NCBI GenBank assembly: GCA_011037195.1
Contig: JAAEAF010014502.1
Location: forward strand, 124,001 to 188,000
DNA from: Triatoma infestans
Taxonomy: Eukaryota > Arthropoda > Insecta > Hemiptera > Reduviidae
DNA: 64,000 nucleotides
Direction of reading: 5' to 3'
A model generated the notes under the pieces. That model was given only the letters and a program-made list of their open reading frames with translations. It was not told the origin of the DNA and made no database searches. The stretch's first letter is position 1. The number at the start of each line of letters is the position of its first letter. The position numbers and the translations under genes are program-made. Positions 23,097-35,651 of the stretch are shown here, piece after piece.

Positions 23097-24949
23097 TGTC
23101 TGCAGGCTTTTTATGGGTATTTTTTTTTAATGAATAGTGGAAGATAATCAATGAAACTGTTATAATTTGGATAGTAATCTCACACAAGTTGGGGGAGAAC
23201 GGGGGCCGATGATTTGTGAAAGTTAATCCAAAAAAGATTAACTCTAAGGGCAGAAAAAGGGTAAGTAATTGTGCTGAACACACTTAACAGACGTTTTCAG
23301 ACACTTCAAAAGGGGGCTATCTGTTTTATTATTTTTGTAACTATTAAACACTCTAACTGATAGTAAAGATTATGATTTAGTAGACAACTAAAAATAAAAA
23401 TAAAACACAATGTTCTAAGTTAGCTCCGCTAATACGGCAAGTAATGGAATTAAGAAATTCTTTCTAAAGAATCATGAAAAACGAGGCAGGAATCAAAAAA
23501 GAAAGAAAGAAAACACACTCTTTAAAAAAAATTTACAAGAAATATTATTACAAAAAGGAATATAAAATATGAAAAAAATAAATAAATATTACATAGAAAG
23601 GTATATAAAATATAAAATCATCTCTCTCTCTCTTTTAAAAAAAAAATTAACAGAGATAAAGAAATACAAAAGGCTTACAATAATGATATATTTGTCAAAT
23701 TTTTTTTGTATTTTATGTTATGTTTTTTTTTTTTTATTAATTGTATAAATTGAAATGTATATAATATATAATTAAAAATTCAGCTGAGAATTTAAGAAAA
23801 TAATAACTGTTATTTTGTTATTAGAATAATAAAAGAAGAAGCATGTAGTCTGGTTAATATTTGAAAAAAAAAATTAAGGACTGTATACATATTGTTAAAT
23901 GTCTCTGTATAATAATCAGAATCTTTCGATTCCAGTGTTCAATAATAATAATAATTAAAAAAAAAAAAAAATTAAAAATTCAACTAATAATATATATGGC
24001 CTGGCCATATGTAAGTATATATATTTAAAAAAAAAAGGAGATATATAGTTAATAGTTGCATTTATATATAATAAATATATATATATATACATAATATGAC
24101 CAAGATTTTAAATGTGTCTATGTTTTAATTTTTAGCCATTCTCCAATATTTGTCAAATTAATATTTAAAGAAAAATTAATAAATTGTTATTTAAAGAAAG
24201 AAAGATAAACAATACAGTAATACATATCCTTTGCAAGTGTGATAATAATATATATATATATATATATACATTATAGTGTTATATATATGTGTAAAATTTT
24301 AATTGCGAGATTTCGTTTTTTTGAAAACATCTCTTATTAGAAAAAAAAAAAAAAAAAAATTATAAATTCAATTATGTTTTTTAATTTTTCTTTATTTTTA
24401 TTATTTTTTTTTTTTTTTAAGAATTTGTAAATTAGTGTATAAATATTAATAGTTCTTTTTTCAATTTTTTTTTTTTTAATATGAAAAATATGTGATGTTG
24501 CCTTTCTATGTTTGAGCCGGCCATATTTTAAAACTGATACCATATTTTCATTTTGAGAGAAAAAAAAAAAAAATAAAAAATAAAATAAAAAAAAAACAAA
24601 AAACACAAAACAAAAATTATATTAAAAAAAAAATTAAAATTAATTAATAATTAATTAACCTAAGCACGACTGATCATGTCCAGTGTTCTTAAAGGCTTTA
24701 TCAATTGAAACAAATGAAAAAAATAAAAAAATAATTATAATTATTAATAATATAAAGTGTTTTTTATAAATTAAAGACATCAAGATTTTTTTTCTTTTAT
24801 TTTTAATTGTTGATATATTTTATTTATTTATTTTTTTTAATTCCTTAATAATTTCCTTAGTTTTGTTTTCGACCAGGTTCAAGTGAAAATTGTACCTTAT
24901 ATACGCAAAATACCGCTCAAAACTAATATATAAAGGCAGTGCCCCCTAG
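22999..24949. other. AT-rich DNA with (TA)n and homopolymers
   Basis: (AT)n at about 23065-23095. Long A/T runs at 23945-23970, 24340-24420 and 24560-24600 generate spurious poly-Phe/poly-Lys ORFs. It resembles 3' UTR or low-complexity desert. No coding gene was recognised. Confidence 0.45.
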
Positions 24950-25145
24950 TGAAGAGAATAGCTAAGTGGTTAGCACAGTGGACTCCCACGCGGAGATCTT
25001 GGGTTCCAGTCCAGCTGTTCTGCCCTTGATTTTTTTCTTCTTAGAAGCCTCTACACAGCTCACTATTCGGTAATGGACAGTTTGTTTGTAAAGAGGCCGG
25101 CAGTGCACTGAGAAGGCGGCAGTACAACCGTCACTACATTATTAC
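24950..25145 (+). mobile_element. tRNA-derived SINE, subfamily a
   Basis: The tRNA-like head has an A box in AATAGCTAAGTGGTTAGCAC and a B box in GGGTTCCAGTCC. It is followed by a conserved tRNA-unrelated body (TAGAAGCCTCTAC..., GCCGGCAGTGCACTGAGAAG) shared with the copies at 25875 and 57415. The anticodon-arm region CTCCCACGCGGAG differs from subfamily b. Pol III promoter boxes are present but the head is not a real tRNA. Confidence 0.75.
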
Positions 25146-25861
25146 GCATCTGATATAATTTTTCCTTCCCCTTGATTAGTTATCAATGTGAAAAAACAAG
25201 CCCAAATTTTCCCACTTTAGAATCTTGTACATAAAAATAATCCAAGACCATTCTACACAAGTCTACAAACAGTCACAGTCAACAATCTATGAAAGCTTTT
25301 TGAACAACCAAAAAAGCCGGAAAGCAATTATTAGGAAAGAAGTTACAAACTGAGGGCACTACTTCATGTCACCCAATATAGCTAGAAATTACATTTAAGA
25401 TTAGATGCTTTTGTACAATTTTTGAGAAATTGAGATTGAATTATTCTATGTAAAAAAAAAATACTATGACCCCCGTAAGCAATCATTCAATAATTATATA
25501 ATATGCCACATAAATATTCCCTTTTTTTTTTATTGTTAAACGAAATTTTTAATAATTTTTGTAGACTGAGTTCGATCTCTTTAGGCCGAAAAGTTTCGAG
25601 ACAAAAATAAAACATAAAACAATTGTCATTAACCTTCAATAGAATAATTTAAGGTTTGCTATATTAACTTGTACTAGGAAGCTTCTGCCCCAAACTAGAT
25701 AAGTAGTCTTAAAAGCGTAGAAGAAATGCGGAGATTTGTCAATTGCGCAATAACATAAGAGAGGTGACGTTGTCTTGCGGTTATTATCAGAAGCTGTCAT
25801 AAATCCATCGTTAACAGTGAATTTCCAATTTTCATTAATGTTCAAAATACAAACATTAATG
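25146..25861. other. AT-rich DNA, no gene recognised
   Basis: Nothing but short ORFs and A/T runs. Confidence 0.4.
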
Positions 25862-25866
25862 CTACA

Positions 25867-25874
<8 letters not shown>

Positions 25875-25909
<35 letters not shown>

Positions 25910-26124
25910 AGGCGTCTCAACATCTGAGGTCATTTGGCCCGGAGCCTTCTCAGTGCACTGCCGGCCTCCGGACAGTGTTCTCCCGTTACAGACAACACTG
26001 TCCATCACGACAGTGAGCTATAGAGGCTCCTAGGAAGAGAAAATCTAAGGGTAGCACAGCTGGACTCGAACCCGTGATCTCCGCGTTGCTAGTCCAGCGC
26101 GCTACCACTGAGCTAATCCCTTCC
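25875..26124 (-). mobile_element. tRNA-derived SINE, subfamily b, with target duplication
   Basis: Minus-strand insertion. The poly(A) tail appears as a T-run at about 25872-25903. The head on the right reads, on the minus strand, GGGATTAGCTCAGTGGTAGC (A box) and GGGTTCGAGTCCAGC (B box). The flanking duplication CTACAAAGATTTT lies at 25862-25874 and 26125-26137, with its left end merging into the tail. The body includes GCCGGCAGTGCACTGAGAAG. Confidence 0.85.
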
Positions 26125-26137
26125 CTACAAAGATTTT

Positions 26138-28929
26138 CTATTCATTCTTATGAAACACATCATGATAGAGAAAATCCCCTCCACAGATTGCAGTTTTACT
26201 ACTTTTCCTAAAAATAATAGAAGAATGCTGTATTCAAGGAAAACTGCCTGCACATATATAAACTTTATAAATAATTACAAATTATACTAGCAATAGATTT
26301 GAGCTGGCTATGATCTTTATCTAGTATCCTTTACAAGGACGCTATTGTTCTTTATAAAAGAAAAGCTAAACATAATATTACTTTCCATTTCAACTACAGC
26401 ATCCCCTAGAATTAGCAAGGCATTCTGCCAAATCTTATGTCACGACTCTATGTAAATATTACAAAAATAATATTATGTTCTCTATTGACTAGAATGATTC
26501 ATCAAAATATTGGTTTTTTCTATTGGTCTAATTTTAGTTCATTCATGGTGAGTGAATCTTGGAAGAATTGTAATTAAAATCGCTAATAAAAGAAATTTAG
26601 TAGGAAATACTCTAACGACTTTCTCTTTATATTACAATTCTAAATGAGAATTTCTCTTCATTGGTCTGATCATATTACAGTTAGGGGTGCGGATTATACT
26701 TGTTTGATTTTTATGGAAAAAAAAGGACTGTCTAACTATGACTAACTAATTAAATATCAACTGTATATTTAGTTCGAGTGATGTGAACTATGATAGGGAT
26801 TCTAAAGTCAGTCTTTCACTCTAACCAGAAATCCAGGAAAGATGTCTAGGAGTAGCAAAGATCTTAAAAATTTCTGAGGCATGTGTAAGTCTGAGAAAAA
26901 GAAAAATAGGCTGCGTTTGTTATAAAGGTTTCTCAGAAGACATTGCAGAAGACTCAGGGGTATGTGGAAAAAGTTGGGTCTAGAATGCCAAACACCTTGA
27001 TGAATTGCAACATTCATAGAAGGTTTAGAAATCTGGTTGCCAATTGGATACGTGAGAAAGATATGCCATCCCTAGAACTGTTCCAGGTCATGAAGTTAGT
27101 TAAAGAAGTATATCTGGTAGGCGTGTTTTAGGTTGACAGTAAACTTTTCTTGATACCACTAGGGAACCATAATAGATATTTCAGAGTCCGAGTGCACTTT
27201 ATTGGTGAGATGATTCTTTTTATTCTTAGAAGGATGTACTTTATTTATATTAGGATCAGGTTTTGAGGATGGAATTGCAGTGCCATCTTTGAAAGTATAA
27301 ACGTTTGTTTCCATGTGTTGTGGAATGACTGATTATTTTTTTAAGTAGTAGAATAAAACTCTAAAAGTGTTGGGTTGTCATTAAGAAATGATTTAAGTAG
27401 AAGGTAATAGAAGGGGGAAGGGGGAATTCCTTAAGTTTTTACAACCTCAACATAAAGAAGGCATCAAGCTCGCATGCAAATCTCTATTGAATGCTTGAGC
27501 GATATTAACAAATCCATTCGAGCAGTACTGCTTTTTGCTCGATGACAATAGGTCGACAGTGCAAGGTAATCATTTTGAATTATATAAAAATGAAAACCGA
27601 ATTTATGATTGGAAATAGGATTCTGGGAATCTTTGGATAGGCTATAATCGCTGTAAAAGTAATTTTTTAAGGATTTTAGTAAGATTTTGGGTTTTTTATT
27701 TTTATTTTGGCCAATTTTATTTTTATTTTGGCCAATTTTATTTTTATATTTTCTTTGATGATTGAAAAGTAAAGAATTGAAACGTCCTAATCTTCAGAAT
27801 TTCTTACATTTTACTTCTGAAGATTATGAAAAGACTAATATTGTGAATTCATTTACGAAACATAATTTTCAGAATTCACACAAATATTTTTCAATTTTAG
27901 ATTACTTTGGGTTTTATTTTATGAGAATAGATTGTCTTGCAAAAGGAACATAAAAGCGACTTATTTTTGACAGACATCCCCAAGAATCTAGAAAAAAAAA
28001 ATTAGCGAATGTAAGAAATAAAAAATAAAAAATGGGCACTCTTTAGAAAATAATGAATGATATTTTAAAGTGTCTCATGCAACAGTTAGCCCGTCAGTTC
28101 TTATTGATCAGAAATTCGGCTTTATCAGATTTGACAGATATGTCAAAACTCTAATGGTATACAGTACATATTTTCATTATGTTTTAGAACTGGTCAACTT
28201 GACTGAAATTATACAGACGTACTTGATTGAATTCTCTGTCAATCTGGTCTATTTGGAAAGAAAATTCCTGAGTACTATATTGTCGAAGTTCAGAAAAAAA
28301 TATCTAGGTTTCCTAATTTATTTGCGATTTTCTCGAAAACCCTTCCAACTACTTTTTTAGGGAAAAATTAAGGGATTTTAACAGGCATTCTAGGAGAGCA
28401 CCCCTCTCTATCTGTTCAGTAAAATATCCGCTTCTTCCCCCGTAAACACAATATAAATATCAAGACAACTAAAACAACCAGTAAATATTCCAAACTTGAA
28501 GAAAATCTAACAACAAGAATATATATATGAACTGAAGACTCTTACAGTCCAGCAAGAATGTATATGAACTGAAGACTCTTACAGTCCAGCAAGAGAAATG
28601 AATTGCGATTGTGTCAAATTTTCTGAACTGAGTTTACTACCGGAAATACCATGATTTGAGGTTCCCTGAGTAAGAAGGAAAAAAGAAAGTTTTTAACCGA
28701 ATGGTCTATATATGTATAAGGAGAACAAAATATAACAAAAACGAAAATATCACAAAGAAGCACAATTTTGGTACATGTTGGATAAGGATAGTGAGATTTA
28801 AAATTAAAATAAAAACTTATATTTTTGCCAACGTTTTGACAAATATATTGTCTTTAACAAGGCATAAACAAAAGAAATGTTAAACTTCCAACCAACATAA
28901 CTTTACATTCTATTTTTGGAAAATAAATT
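26138..28929. other. AT-rich DNA with small tandem duplications
   Basis: TTATTTTTATTTTGGCCAA is repeated almost three times at 27695-27745. A block of about 45 bp (ATATATGAACTGAAGACTCT...) is duplicated at 28520-28590. Diverged pieces of the Helentron-like module occur at 28060-28360 and 28605-28690. A decayed copy of the foldback family D motif occurs at 28828-28866. No gene was recognised. Confidence 0.45.
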
Positions 28930-29130
28930 ATAATGTAAAGTTTGATAGGTAGAGTATATGAACTGTATTTGCTCTGTGTAAGTCTATGTTATTACACTGT
29001 TTGACAAAAACATCCTGATGATGGGCGAACACCCGAAACCGGTCGATGACCACAAAAAGAAGCAGGCTAACTTGGAAAATATCTCGAATGCTTTCCAGCT
29101 CTGCGGAACCAACCACAACCACTACCTGTT
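28930..29130 (+). mobile_element. Half copy of foldback retroelement, family A
   Basis: Matches only the right half of the family A element (compare 49320-49491): CTCTGTGTAAGTCTATGTTA, then the hammerhead-like motif at 29011-29050, then CACAAAAAGAAGCAGGCT and the end GCTCTGCGGAACCAACCAC. The left arm is missing, as in a 5'-truncated retroelement. Confidence 0.65.
29011..29050 (+). ncRNA. Hammerhead-ribozyme-like motif (family A)
   Basis: Reads CATC-CTGATGA-T-GGGCGAACACCC-GAAAC-CG-GTC-GATG. Stem I is CAUC/GAUG, the core is CUGAUGA and GAAA, stem II is GGG(C/A)CCC, and the minimal stem III is AC/GU. One base (U) separates the core from stem II, which is not canonical. Self-cleavage is an inference only. 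Confidence 0.35.
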
Positions 29131-29454
29131 GAGCTGCCTGTTGTTTATAAAAAATTATCTCAAAAATAAATAAAAAACACAAATAACATCAAACGTAATA
29201 TATTCCCCATAAGGACGAGGATTTGTGTAAAAAAAATCCATAAACTGATGTGTTTTTGATGGTAGAAGGGAGACTAATAATTTCCTCTAAATGAAGATAT
29301 TAGTTTTATTTGAACTATTATTTTTTGGCAAAAATTTATTTTATGTGTTTGGCAGAGCACCCTAAGAAGATCTGAGTCTATTCATTGCAGCCGCGTGTCA
29401 GTACAATGAAATAATTCGATTTTTAAGAGTTATAGTGCAAGATAAAGTCGTATA

Positions 29455-30291
29455 AACAAGTGAAAAATTAGGTGGCTGGGGCCAGATAAGAAACTTTTTA
29501 TTTTTAAAAAAAGTTTATTCGAGGTTTCGGACATCTTTGGTATCCTTCCTCACGATCTACAAAACAAAAATTCGGAAATAAAGAAACTTGTATGATGAAG
29601 CAATATTTGTAAAGATGAAACAATATTAAAAAGATATGATACCTATTAAGGGAGATATGTAATTTATGTAATAAATAAAACATGCACTCACCCTTGCCCA
29701 TTCCTTTGATTTCCGAAATACTTCTGCCCTAACCACCTGAAACGACTTCTTTCTGAATCCATTCACATTAACCTCAATCCTAACTCTATCAACTACAAAA
29801 AAGACAAGGACGTCATTACCTCTTCTTTCAACATTTTCCGCTTCCTCAAAAAAGACCTCCTTCCGCACTAAATTACACACACCAACTTTCTACACCTTCC
29901 ACTCATTTTCTAGTTTATTTATATTTTTTTCTCTTATAATTACTAATTGATTTGTTTTTATTTCTACCACTCTACATTTCCCAACTTGTAAATTTTCCCT
30001 TCTCTGTTTTCTTTGCAAACATACCTTACTCTACAACCAAACATAACCTCTTCCAAAATTTAACACTCCATTCTTCCTCAACACCTATTATATCTTTTTA
30101 ATATTGTTTAATCTTTATATGTTTTTAATTTTTATCATACAATTTTCTTTATTTCCGTATTTTTGTTTTTTGTAGTTCCTGAGGAAGGACACCAAAGGTG
30201 TCCGAAACGTCGAATGAACTTTTTAAAAATAAGAAATTTCTTTTTTGGTCCCAGCCAACTAATTTTTTGCAACAAAAATATTGTTTACATT
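29455..30291. mobile_element. Foldback retroelement, family B, with 14-bp target duplication
   Basis: GATAAAGTCGTATA occurs at 29441-29454 and 30292-30305, framing an 837-bp insert. Its arms (29460-29640 and 30100-30270) are inverted copies containing GTTGGCTG, TTTTTAAAAA, a hammerhead-like motif and an AAAAGATA/TATCTTTT block. The interior (29690-30090) is unique and shared, in opposite orientation, with the copy at 47784. No intact protein. Variable-length duplications point to target-primed insertion, as in Penelope-like elements. Confidence 0.75.
30173..30219 (+). ncRNA. Hammerhead-ribozyme-like motif (family B)
   Basis: Reads GTTC-CTGAGGA-A-GGACACC-AAA-GGTGTCC-GAAAC-GTC-GAATGAAC. Stem II is a perfect 7-bp helix with an AAA loop. 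Stem I pairs GUUC with GAAU. Stem III would be AC/GU with no loop, so it would probably need dimerisation. One unpaired A precedes stem II. Homologous decayed motif on the minus strand at 29516-29556. Confidence 0.4.
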
Positions 30292-30305
30292 GATAAAGTC
30301 GTATA

Positions 30306-31644
30306 TAGATTATTTCATTTTAGTCGATCTTTTCTGAAAGAGAATTTTTCTAAAATAGATAGGGATAATTAAAGAGAGAAATTTGAGATGCATTTCTGAC
30401 AGTCTGAAGACAAATTCGTCATAATCATTTCAAACTTAATCAAGTTTCAACTGATAGGTTTCAAATGTTAGACAAACTGATATGTATGTGAAGCCTTAAA
30501 AAAAAACCATTAATTTTTTTTTTAAATCAGATTACAAAAAAAAAATCATTCATAGGTAAGTATTTCATAAATATGTCAAACACTGTATTAAAATGAAAAA
30601 ATATTATATTATATTAAATAAATCTACGCATTATTAATATTTAATAAGATTTTTTAGTGTTTCAGAAATGCTGGAAAGGAAATTTTTTATGAACCTAGCA
30701 ACATATATTTCAAATACCATTTTAATTTGCACTAATTTGTTTTTACATATTTTTATTGATATGTCATTATTTTTATTAGGTAATTACAAACTAAAGGTTA
30801 GAAAAATAAAACCAAAAAAAACATACTCAATTGTCTCCTCCACTCCTGGGAATAAAACATCTTTATAAAAAAAAGCGAACTTCATTATAGAGAGTGGCTT
30901 TAAAAATTTTCATATCAATTCTTATATACTAAATAGCAGGCTGGAGAAAGAAACAACAGGTAAATATTTAATTTAGTAAAAAAAAAATTAAAAAAAAAAA
31001 CTCTTGAGAGAAAGAAAACCTAGAGAAATAGTGATTGATAGAAAAAGGTTTCATGCATTAAAGATAAGACAAAAAGTTGAATGGAGTAACAATTTGAAAA
31101 AACAAATCATAAAGCAACAATGAATTTCTTGTTCATTAATAAAGGTAAGTTAATTATTATTTTAATTAATAATGTTTGTTAGTTATGCTTGTAGCACCAC
31201 CACCAATAAGAATGCATCACAATTATATTTTTTTTTTTTTTTTTAAGGAATATCGTATTTTTTTAGAAAAATACAATTTACATAAACTATACAAGCTTTT
31301 AATATTTCTATATGTGTATTTACCAGTTATTTGTAAAATTGCAAACATATTATTTGTGGAGCAAGTTTAATAATGATGTCTGAAACGGTTTCCCGTTTAT
31401 AATCAAATAAAAAGTTGCCAAATTACCCAAATTATTAACCGGGAACCATCCTTAACCATAAAATTGTTAAATCACGCCCAGCGCCACTTATCCCAGAAAA
31501 AGCTGTCTACTATTATTCTTAATTTTTCCTTTTTTATAGGGAAAGGCCTCTCTGGAGATTACAAGAATAAGCTTAAAACATTTAATGAACTGTTTGTTTT
31601 CTGAGATATGTCTCACGGGATCTCCCAGAGCTGCACCCACTGAT
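30306..31644. other. AT-rich DNA, no gene recognised
   Basis: Short accidental ORFs only. Fragments resembling the Helentron-like internal module may occur near 30310-30480 but are too diverged to delimit. Confidence 0.4.
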
Positions 31645-31647
31645 TAA

Positions 31648-32395
31648 CGCTTTGACACACAGAACGCGATCTGTCGCTGCGGGCAGCGATCGCGCGATCT
31701 TTTGGTAGTCAGCGATATGGCTACGTCACATACAAAGCGAGCTCTGTGTGAGCGATCTAGTGTTGCCCACAGAGCAGGATCGCAGTATTGTTTTGCACTA
31801 GTTACAGTGTTTTGCAGATTTCTACCCATGGGAATGAGTAGTTCTGATGGGGAGGAACTCCTGCTTCTTCTAGCACTACAGTGCACCAGAAGAAATAGAC
31901 GATATTGGGTGCATTCAATTAATGGAAAAAGAGAAGAACTTGGTGAATACCACCGTCTCTATAGGGAAAGTCACATGAAGACAGATTTTTTTTGTATATT
32001 TCCGTATGTCAAGACAAAGTTTCGAGGAACTACATGATCTACTCCAGCAGAGTATTGAAAAGATCACCACCAACTGGAGGAGACCTATTGAATGAAACAA
32101 GGGAAAGATTGGCCGTTTGATGTGAGGTAACTAATTAAAATTATATACTCGCACCTATACAATATGAACGGAGTTATTTATTTCACTAGAAAACTGATGA
32201 AGATCGCTAGAAGACATTTTTGTAATTTTGTACAACCAGCTCGCCTACTACGGCGGTCAAGACTGTGTCGCTGAGATAGATCGGCTCGTGTGTGACAGGG
32301 ATGATGCAATATTGCATCATACAACAATATCGTCGGATTGCAGCGGTCTGAGAGCGCTGCCTGCCGCGACAGATCGCGTCCTGTGTGTCAAAGCC
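31648..32395 (+). mobile_element. Deleted PIF/Harbinger transposon with TAA duplication
   Basis: TAA flanks the insert at 31645-31647 and 32396-32398. The ends are inverted repeats of more than 40 bp. The left begins CGCTTTGACACACAGAACGC and the right read inverted begins GGCTTTGACACACAGGACGC, continuing GATCTGTCGC. TAA/TTA 3-bp target sites and a HARBI1-like coding remnant define the class. At 748 bp it lacks most of the transposase gene. The GC-rich ends stand out from the AT-rich surroundings. Confidence 0.85.
31828..32128 (+). pseudogene. Harbinger transposase N-terminal fragment
   Basis: Begins at about MGMSSSDGEELLLLLAL and includes RRYWVHSINGKREELGEYHR, the signature N-terminal segment of Harbinger/HARBI1 transposases. 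A frameshift at the T-run near 31986-31993 moves the reading to YFRMSRQSFEELHDLLQQ and TTNWRRPI, after which a stop and a large deletion remove the catalytic DDE domain. The intact family protein is about 350-400 residues, and here about 100 remain. It cannot be active. Confidence 0.8.
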
Positions 32396-32398
32396 TAA

Positions 32399-34128
32399 AG
32401 GTCACAATAATTCAATACTTCTTTGGAACCTTCCATTTCCTGACCATCAAGTCCCCAAGAACTCCATATAGCTTCAAATTTCTCCAATTCATTCCTCGAG
32501 CTCATCTGACCTTTACATTAGTTCGCACAAGTCAGCAGCTCGCACCACAAGTAAATTTTGTGGTAAGTCTGTATCCTTCCCTTTGAACTCTCTGCCTGAA
32601 ACTGTTCCTCATGCCTCAACACCCTTATTTTCAGATCACTCTCACTCACTAATAACACACCAATTAATTTTAAACATATTACCCCTATATTGCTATAATC
32701 GTAATTATTGTATTATTCATACCTCAAGGACTTACCTTAGTTAATTTATTTTATTTATTTTTGTACATTATGCTTGTCAGATTTCATTATTTTTTTTATT
32801 TTTATTTTGATTTTTGACGTTAATTCTTTTTCCAGTTGTATAAATCGATTGTTATAATTTTGATATTTTTTCAATATGACTACTATTTTAATGATTATTT
32901 ACCAATTGTTTTTGTTTCTTCATCAGATGGACTAGGCCTTTTTTTTTATTGGTTTTTTTCATTCTTAGGGGGTTCCATGTCCCAGAACATTCCACAATTT
33001 TTCTCTTAATGCAATGATTACAGTTGTAATTAACAAATTTTCATCAAACTTAATACTTTTGGCTACATAATAGACAACCAGGCAGTGCTACTATCAATCC
33101 TCAAGTAAAGTTAAAAATTATTTCAATAAATCTGCCAAGTTTACATTATGTGCAAATCACATTTCCGATTTATCGATTTATTTTTTTCAAAATTGAAAGC
33201 AATAATGCATGTAATAAAACAAGCTCATAATGCATGTAATGTATTTAATAGGGTAAAGTTAGGCGTAGTGGTGGGGTAAGGAAGAAGACGCAGGCTTTAT
33301 TTCTCTTGTTTGACTCCATGTGGTGTCAAGCAAGTTAGACGAAGGGTAGAGGGATCAGAAGCGAACGTACTGTAAAATTCTTCGGTTATTTTGCGTGTTC
33401 TACGAATATGCATCAGCTATACGTATATAGTGAATACCTGAATTTTTATAACGCATTAGTAAATTTGTATATACTATATTAATTGCAATTGAAATGAAAG
33501 ATTTCCACGGTGTAGTTAAAGTTGGACTCGTAGCCATTTACCTAGTTTCATGCCGATCAGCCATGTTTCCTTTACTGCGGAGAGATACGGAAGGCATCTA
33601 TGGTATCTATGGTGCGTCATCTACCCTATCATAGTAGGAGAGACGGCCAAATGTAGTGTACTTGTGTTTTGCTTTCTGGTATAAATGAGAATGTCTTTAT
33701 TTCCAAAAATAACATTTTTTTTTTGTAGATAATAGTAGTTGATATTATATGTTTTATAAGCATTACAGTAATATATCTCCTATATTTTAATACTGACCAT
33801 AACTTTGAAATGTGGTCGTCTCTCCTAAATTAATCCTATTAAATAGAGATTAGAATCCTAAATTATACAATATGATAATTTTAGAGGAAAGCAGAAAAAC
33901 AGTTCCTCAAGAATATTCCAAAATAAATTTCCCGGAAAAATGTATTAAACAAAAGTGATGGATCTTGGCAAGTTTAAAGAAAATCTTTAGAGAGAAAATG
34001 CAAAACAAAATGCTTTATTTAGTAAGGCACTTTCATTAATGAATTTGAACTAAAAATTTATTAACCAATCGCTTGTTCTAAACATGGGGCTAAACGTTAT
34101 ATCAAGTTTGTGCTGCCTTTGCGGTTTC
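32399..34128. other. AT-rich DNA with a possible 193-bp MITE
   Basis: At 33635-33827 the ends TAGGAGAGACGGCCAAATGT and, inverted, TTAGGAGAGACGACCACATT form a terminal inverted repeat around AT-rich filler. No clear duplication. At 33850-34020 a diverged piece of the Helentron-like module (CCCGGAAAAATGT) is present. No gene was recognised. Confidence 0.4.
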
Positions 34129-34588
34129 CCTATTTGTGATATTTGAGCGACACTCTCACAAACACACAGACTGCGTAAAATACTTTTCTATTTGTGATAT
34201 TTGAGCGACACTCTCACAAACACACAGACTGCGTAAAATACTTTTCTATTTGTGATATTTAAGCGACACTCTCACAAACACACAGACTGCGTAAAATACT
34301 TTTCTATTTGTGATATTTAAGCGACACTCTCACAAACACACAGACTGCGTAAAATACTTTTCTATTTGTGATATTTAAGCGACACTCTCACAAACACACA
34401 GACTGCGTAAAATACTTTTCTATTTGTGATATTTAAGCGACACTCTCACAAACACACAGACTGCGTAAAATACTTTTCTATTGTGATTTTAAGCGTCACA
34501 AACACACAAGACTGCGTAAATACTTTTCTATTTGTGATATTTAAGCGACACTCTCACAAAACACACAGACTGCGTAAAATACTTTTCT
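34129..34588 (+). repeat. Minisatellite, 58-bp unit, about 8 copies
   Basis: Tandem array of a 58-bp unit beginning TATTTGTGATATTTAAGCGA and ending GCGTAAAATACTTTTC. Units 1 and 2 have TTTGAGCG and the rest TTTAAGCG. The penultimate unit carries several small deletions. It ends in a T-run at 34588-34610. Confidence 0.95.
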
Positions 34589-35651
34589 TTTTTTTTTTTT
34601 TTTTTTTTTTAACTTTAACTCAGGACAGTTTGTAGCTAGACTCTACGGTATCATAATGGCTTGAGGTAAGAACTGCATGGCTATTAACTCTGTCTTGGAT
34701 TTATAAATTGATTATGAGAGTAATGTATAGTAGTCATATGTGTTAACAATTAATTCCAAATAGACCTTGCTCTGAAATTATTGCACTTTTCAATTGTCTT
34801 AACGCTTAAAAATAAAAAAAAATTAATTGTTATACATACGTATATAGAGACCCACAAATATTGTGGTCATACTCCACGGCACTTACTCATTGAAATGTTC
34901 TTTTATAATAAGGTTTTTTTTTAAAAAAAATCATTGTGTTGTTTTAGAAATAACCTAATACCAACTATTCGCTTTTGCTTCTTTAGATTCTTTTTAATAA
35001 TTACGTTAGTACGTCTATTTAGCAGATTTATTCCATTTACCGTAATGCAGAAGACAATTTAATATTAACGGATCTTCTTCAAAAAACAAACTAAATTCAT
35101 TCATTTATTTAACCCAGGCCCCCTTACTTATCTAAAGCTAATCGTCCAACAAGACATCCATGTATGACATAAGTGAATAATTTAAGGATTTTGGAATTCT
35201 TTCGTTATGCAGTTTTGTACTTGGATGTAATATTTAATTTGTAAATTAAAAGCAAAATAAAATGCTATTATAAATTTGTAGAATTATTTCTTTTTTTTAA
35301 ATACGTTATAAAATAAACTGCCTAACGAAAAACTATTCTTTTAATGATAATTATTTATAATAAATTTGTAATATAATAGGAAAAAAGATAGAGATGTTTT
35401 AAATTACGCTAAATCAAAGTAATTACATTCTTTAAGTTGTTCTTTATAATATATAATATTATAATGGGAGTTATTTAACAGCTGGCAATACAGGAATGTG
35501 CTTTATTAAATAAAATAAAAAAAAAAATAGAAAGTAAATGGAATAAAATATTTAAATTTATTTCAAAATTATAGATTCTAATAAACTTCCAGTTCAATTT
35601 ATTATTTATTTAGCAATTAAATGTCTCTTAATTTTATTGATGATTATTGTA
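34589..35651. other. AT-rich DNA, no gene recognised
   Basis: T-run followed by low-complexity AT-rich sequence. No element end or coding sequence was recognised. Confidence 0.4.

Noticed and set aside
24337..24606. 89-codon minus-strand ORF
   Set aside because: Composed of poly-Phe and poly-Lys from T and A homopolymers. Low-complexity artefact.
34426..34635. 69-codon ORF
   Set aside because: Translation of minisatellite units and the following T-run.
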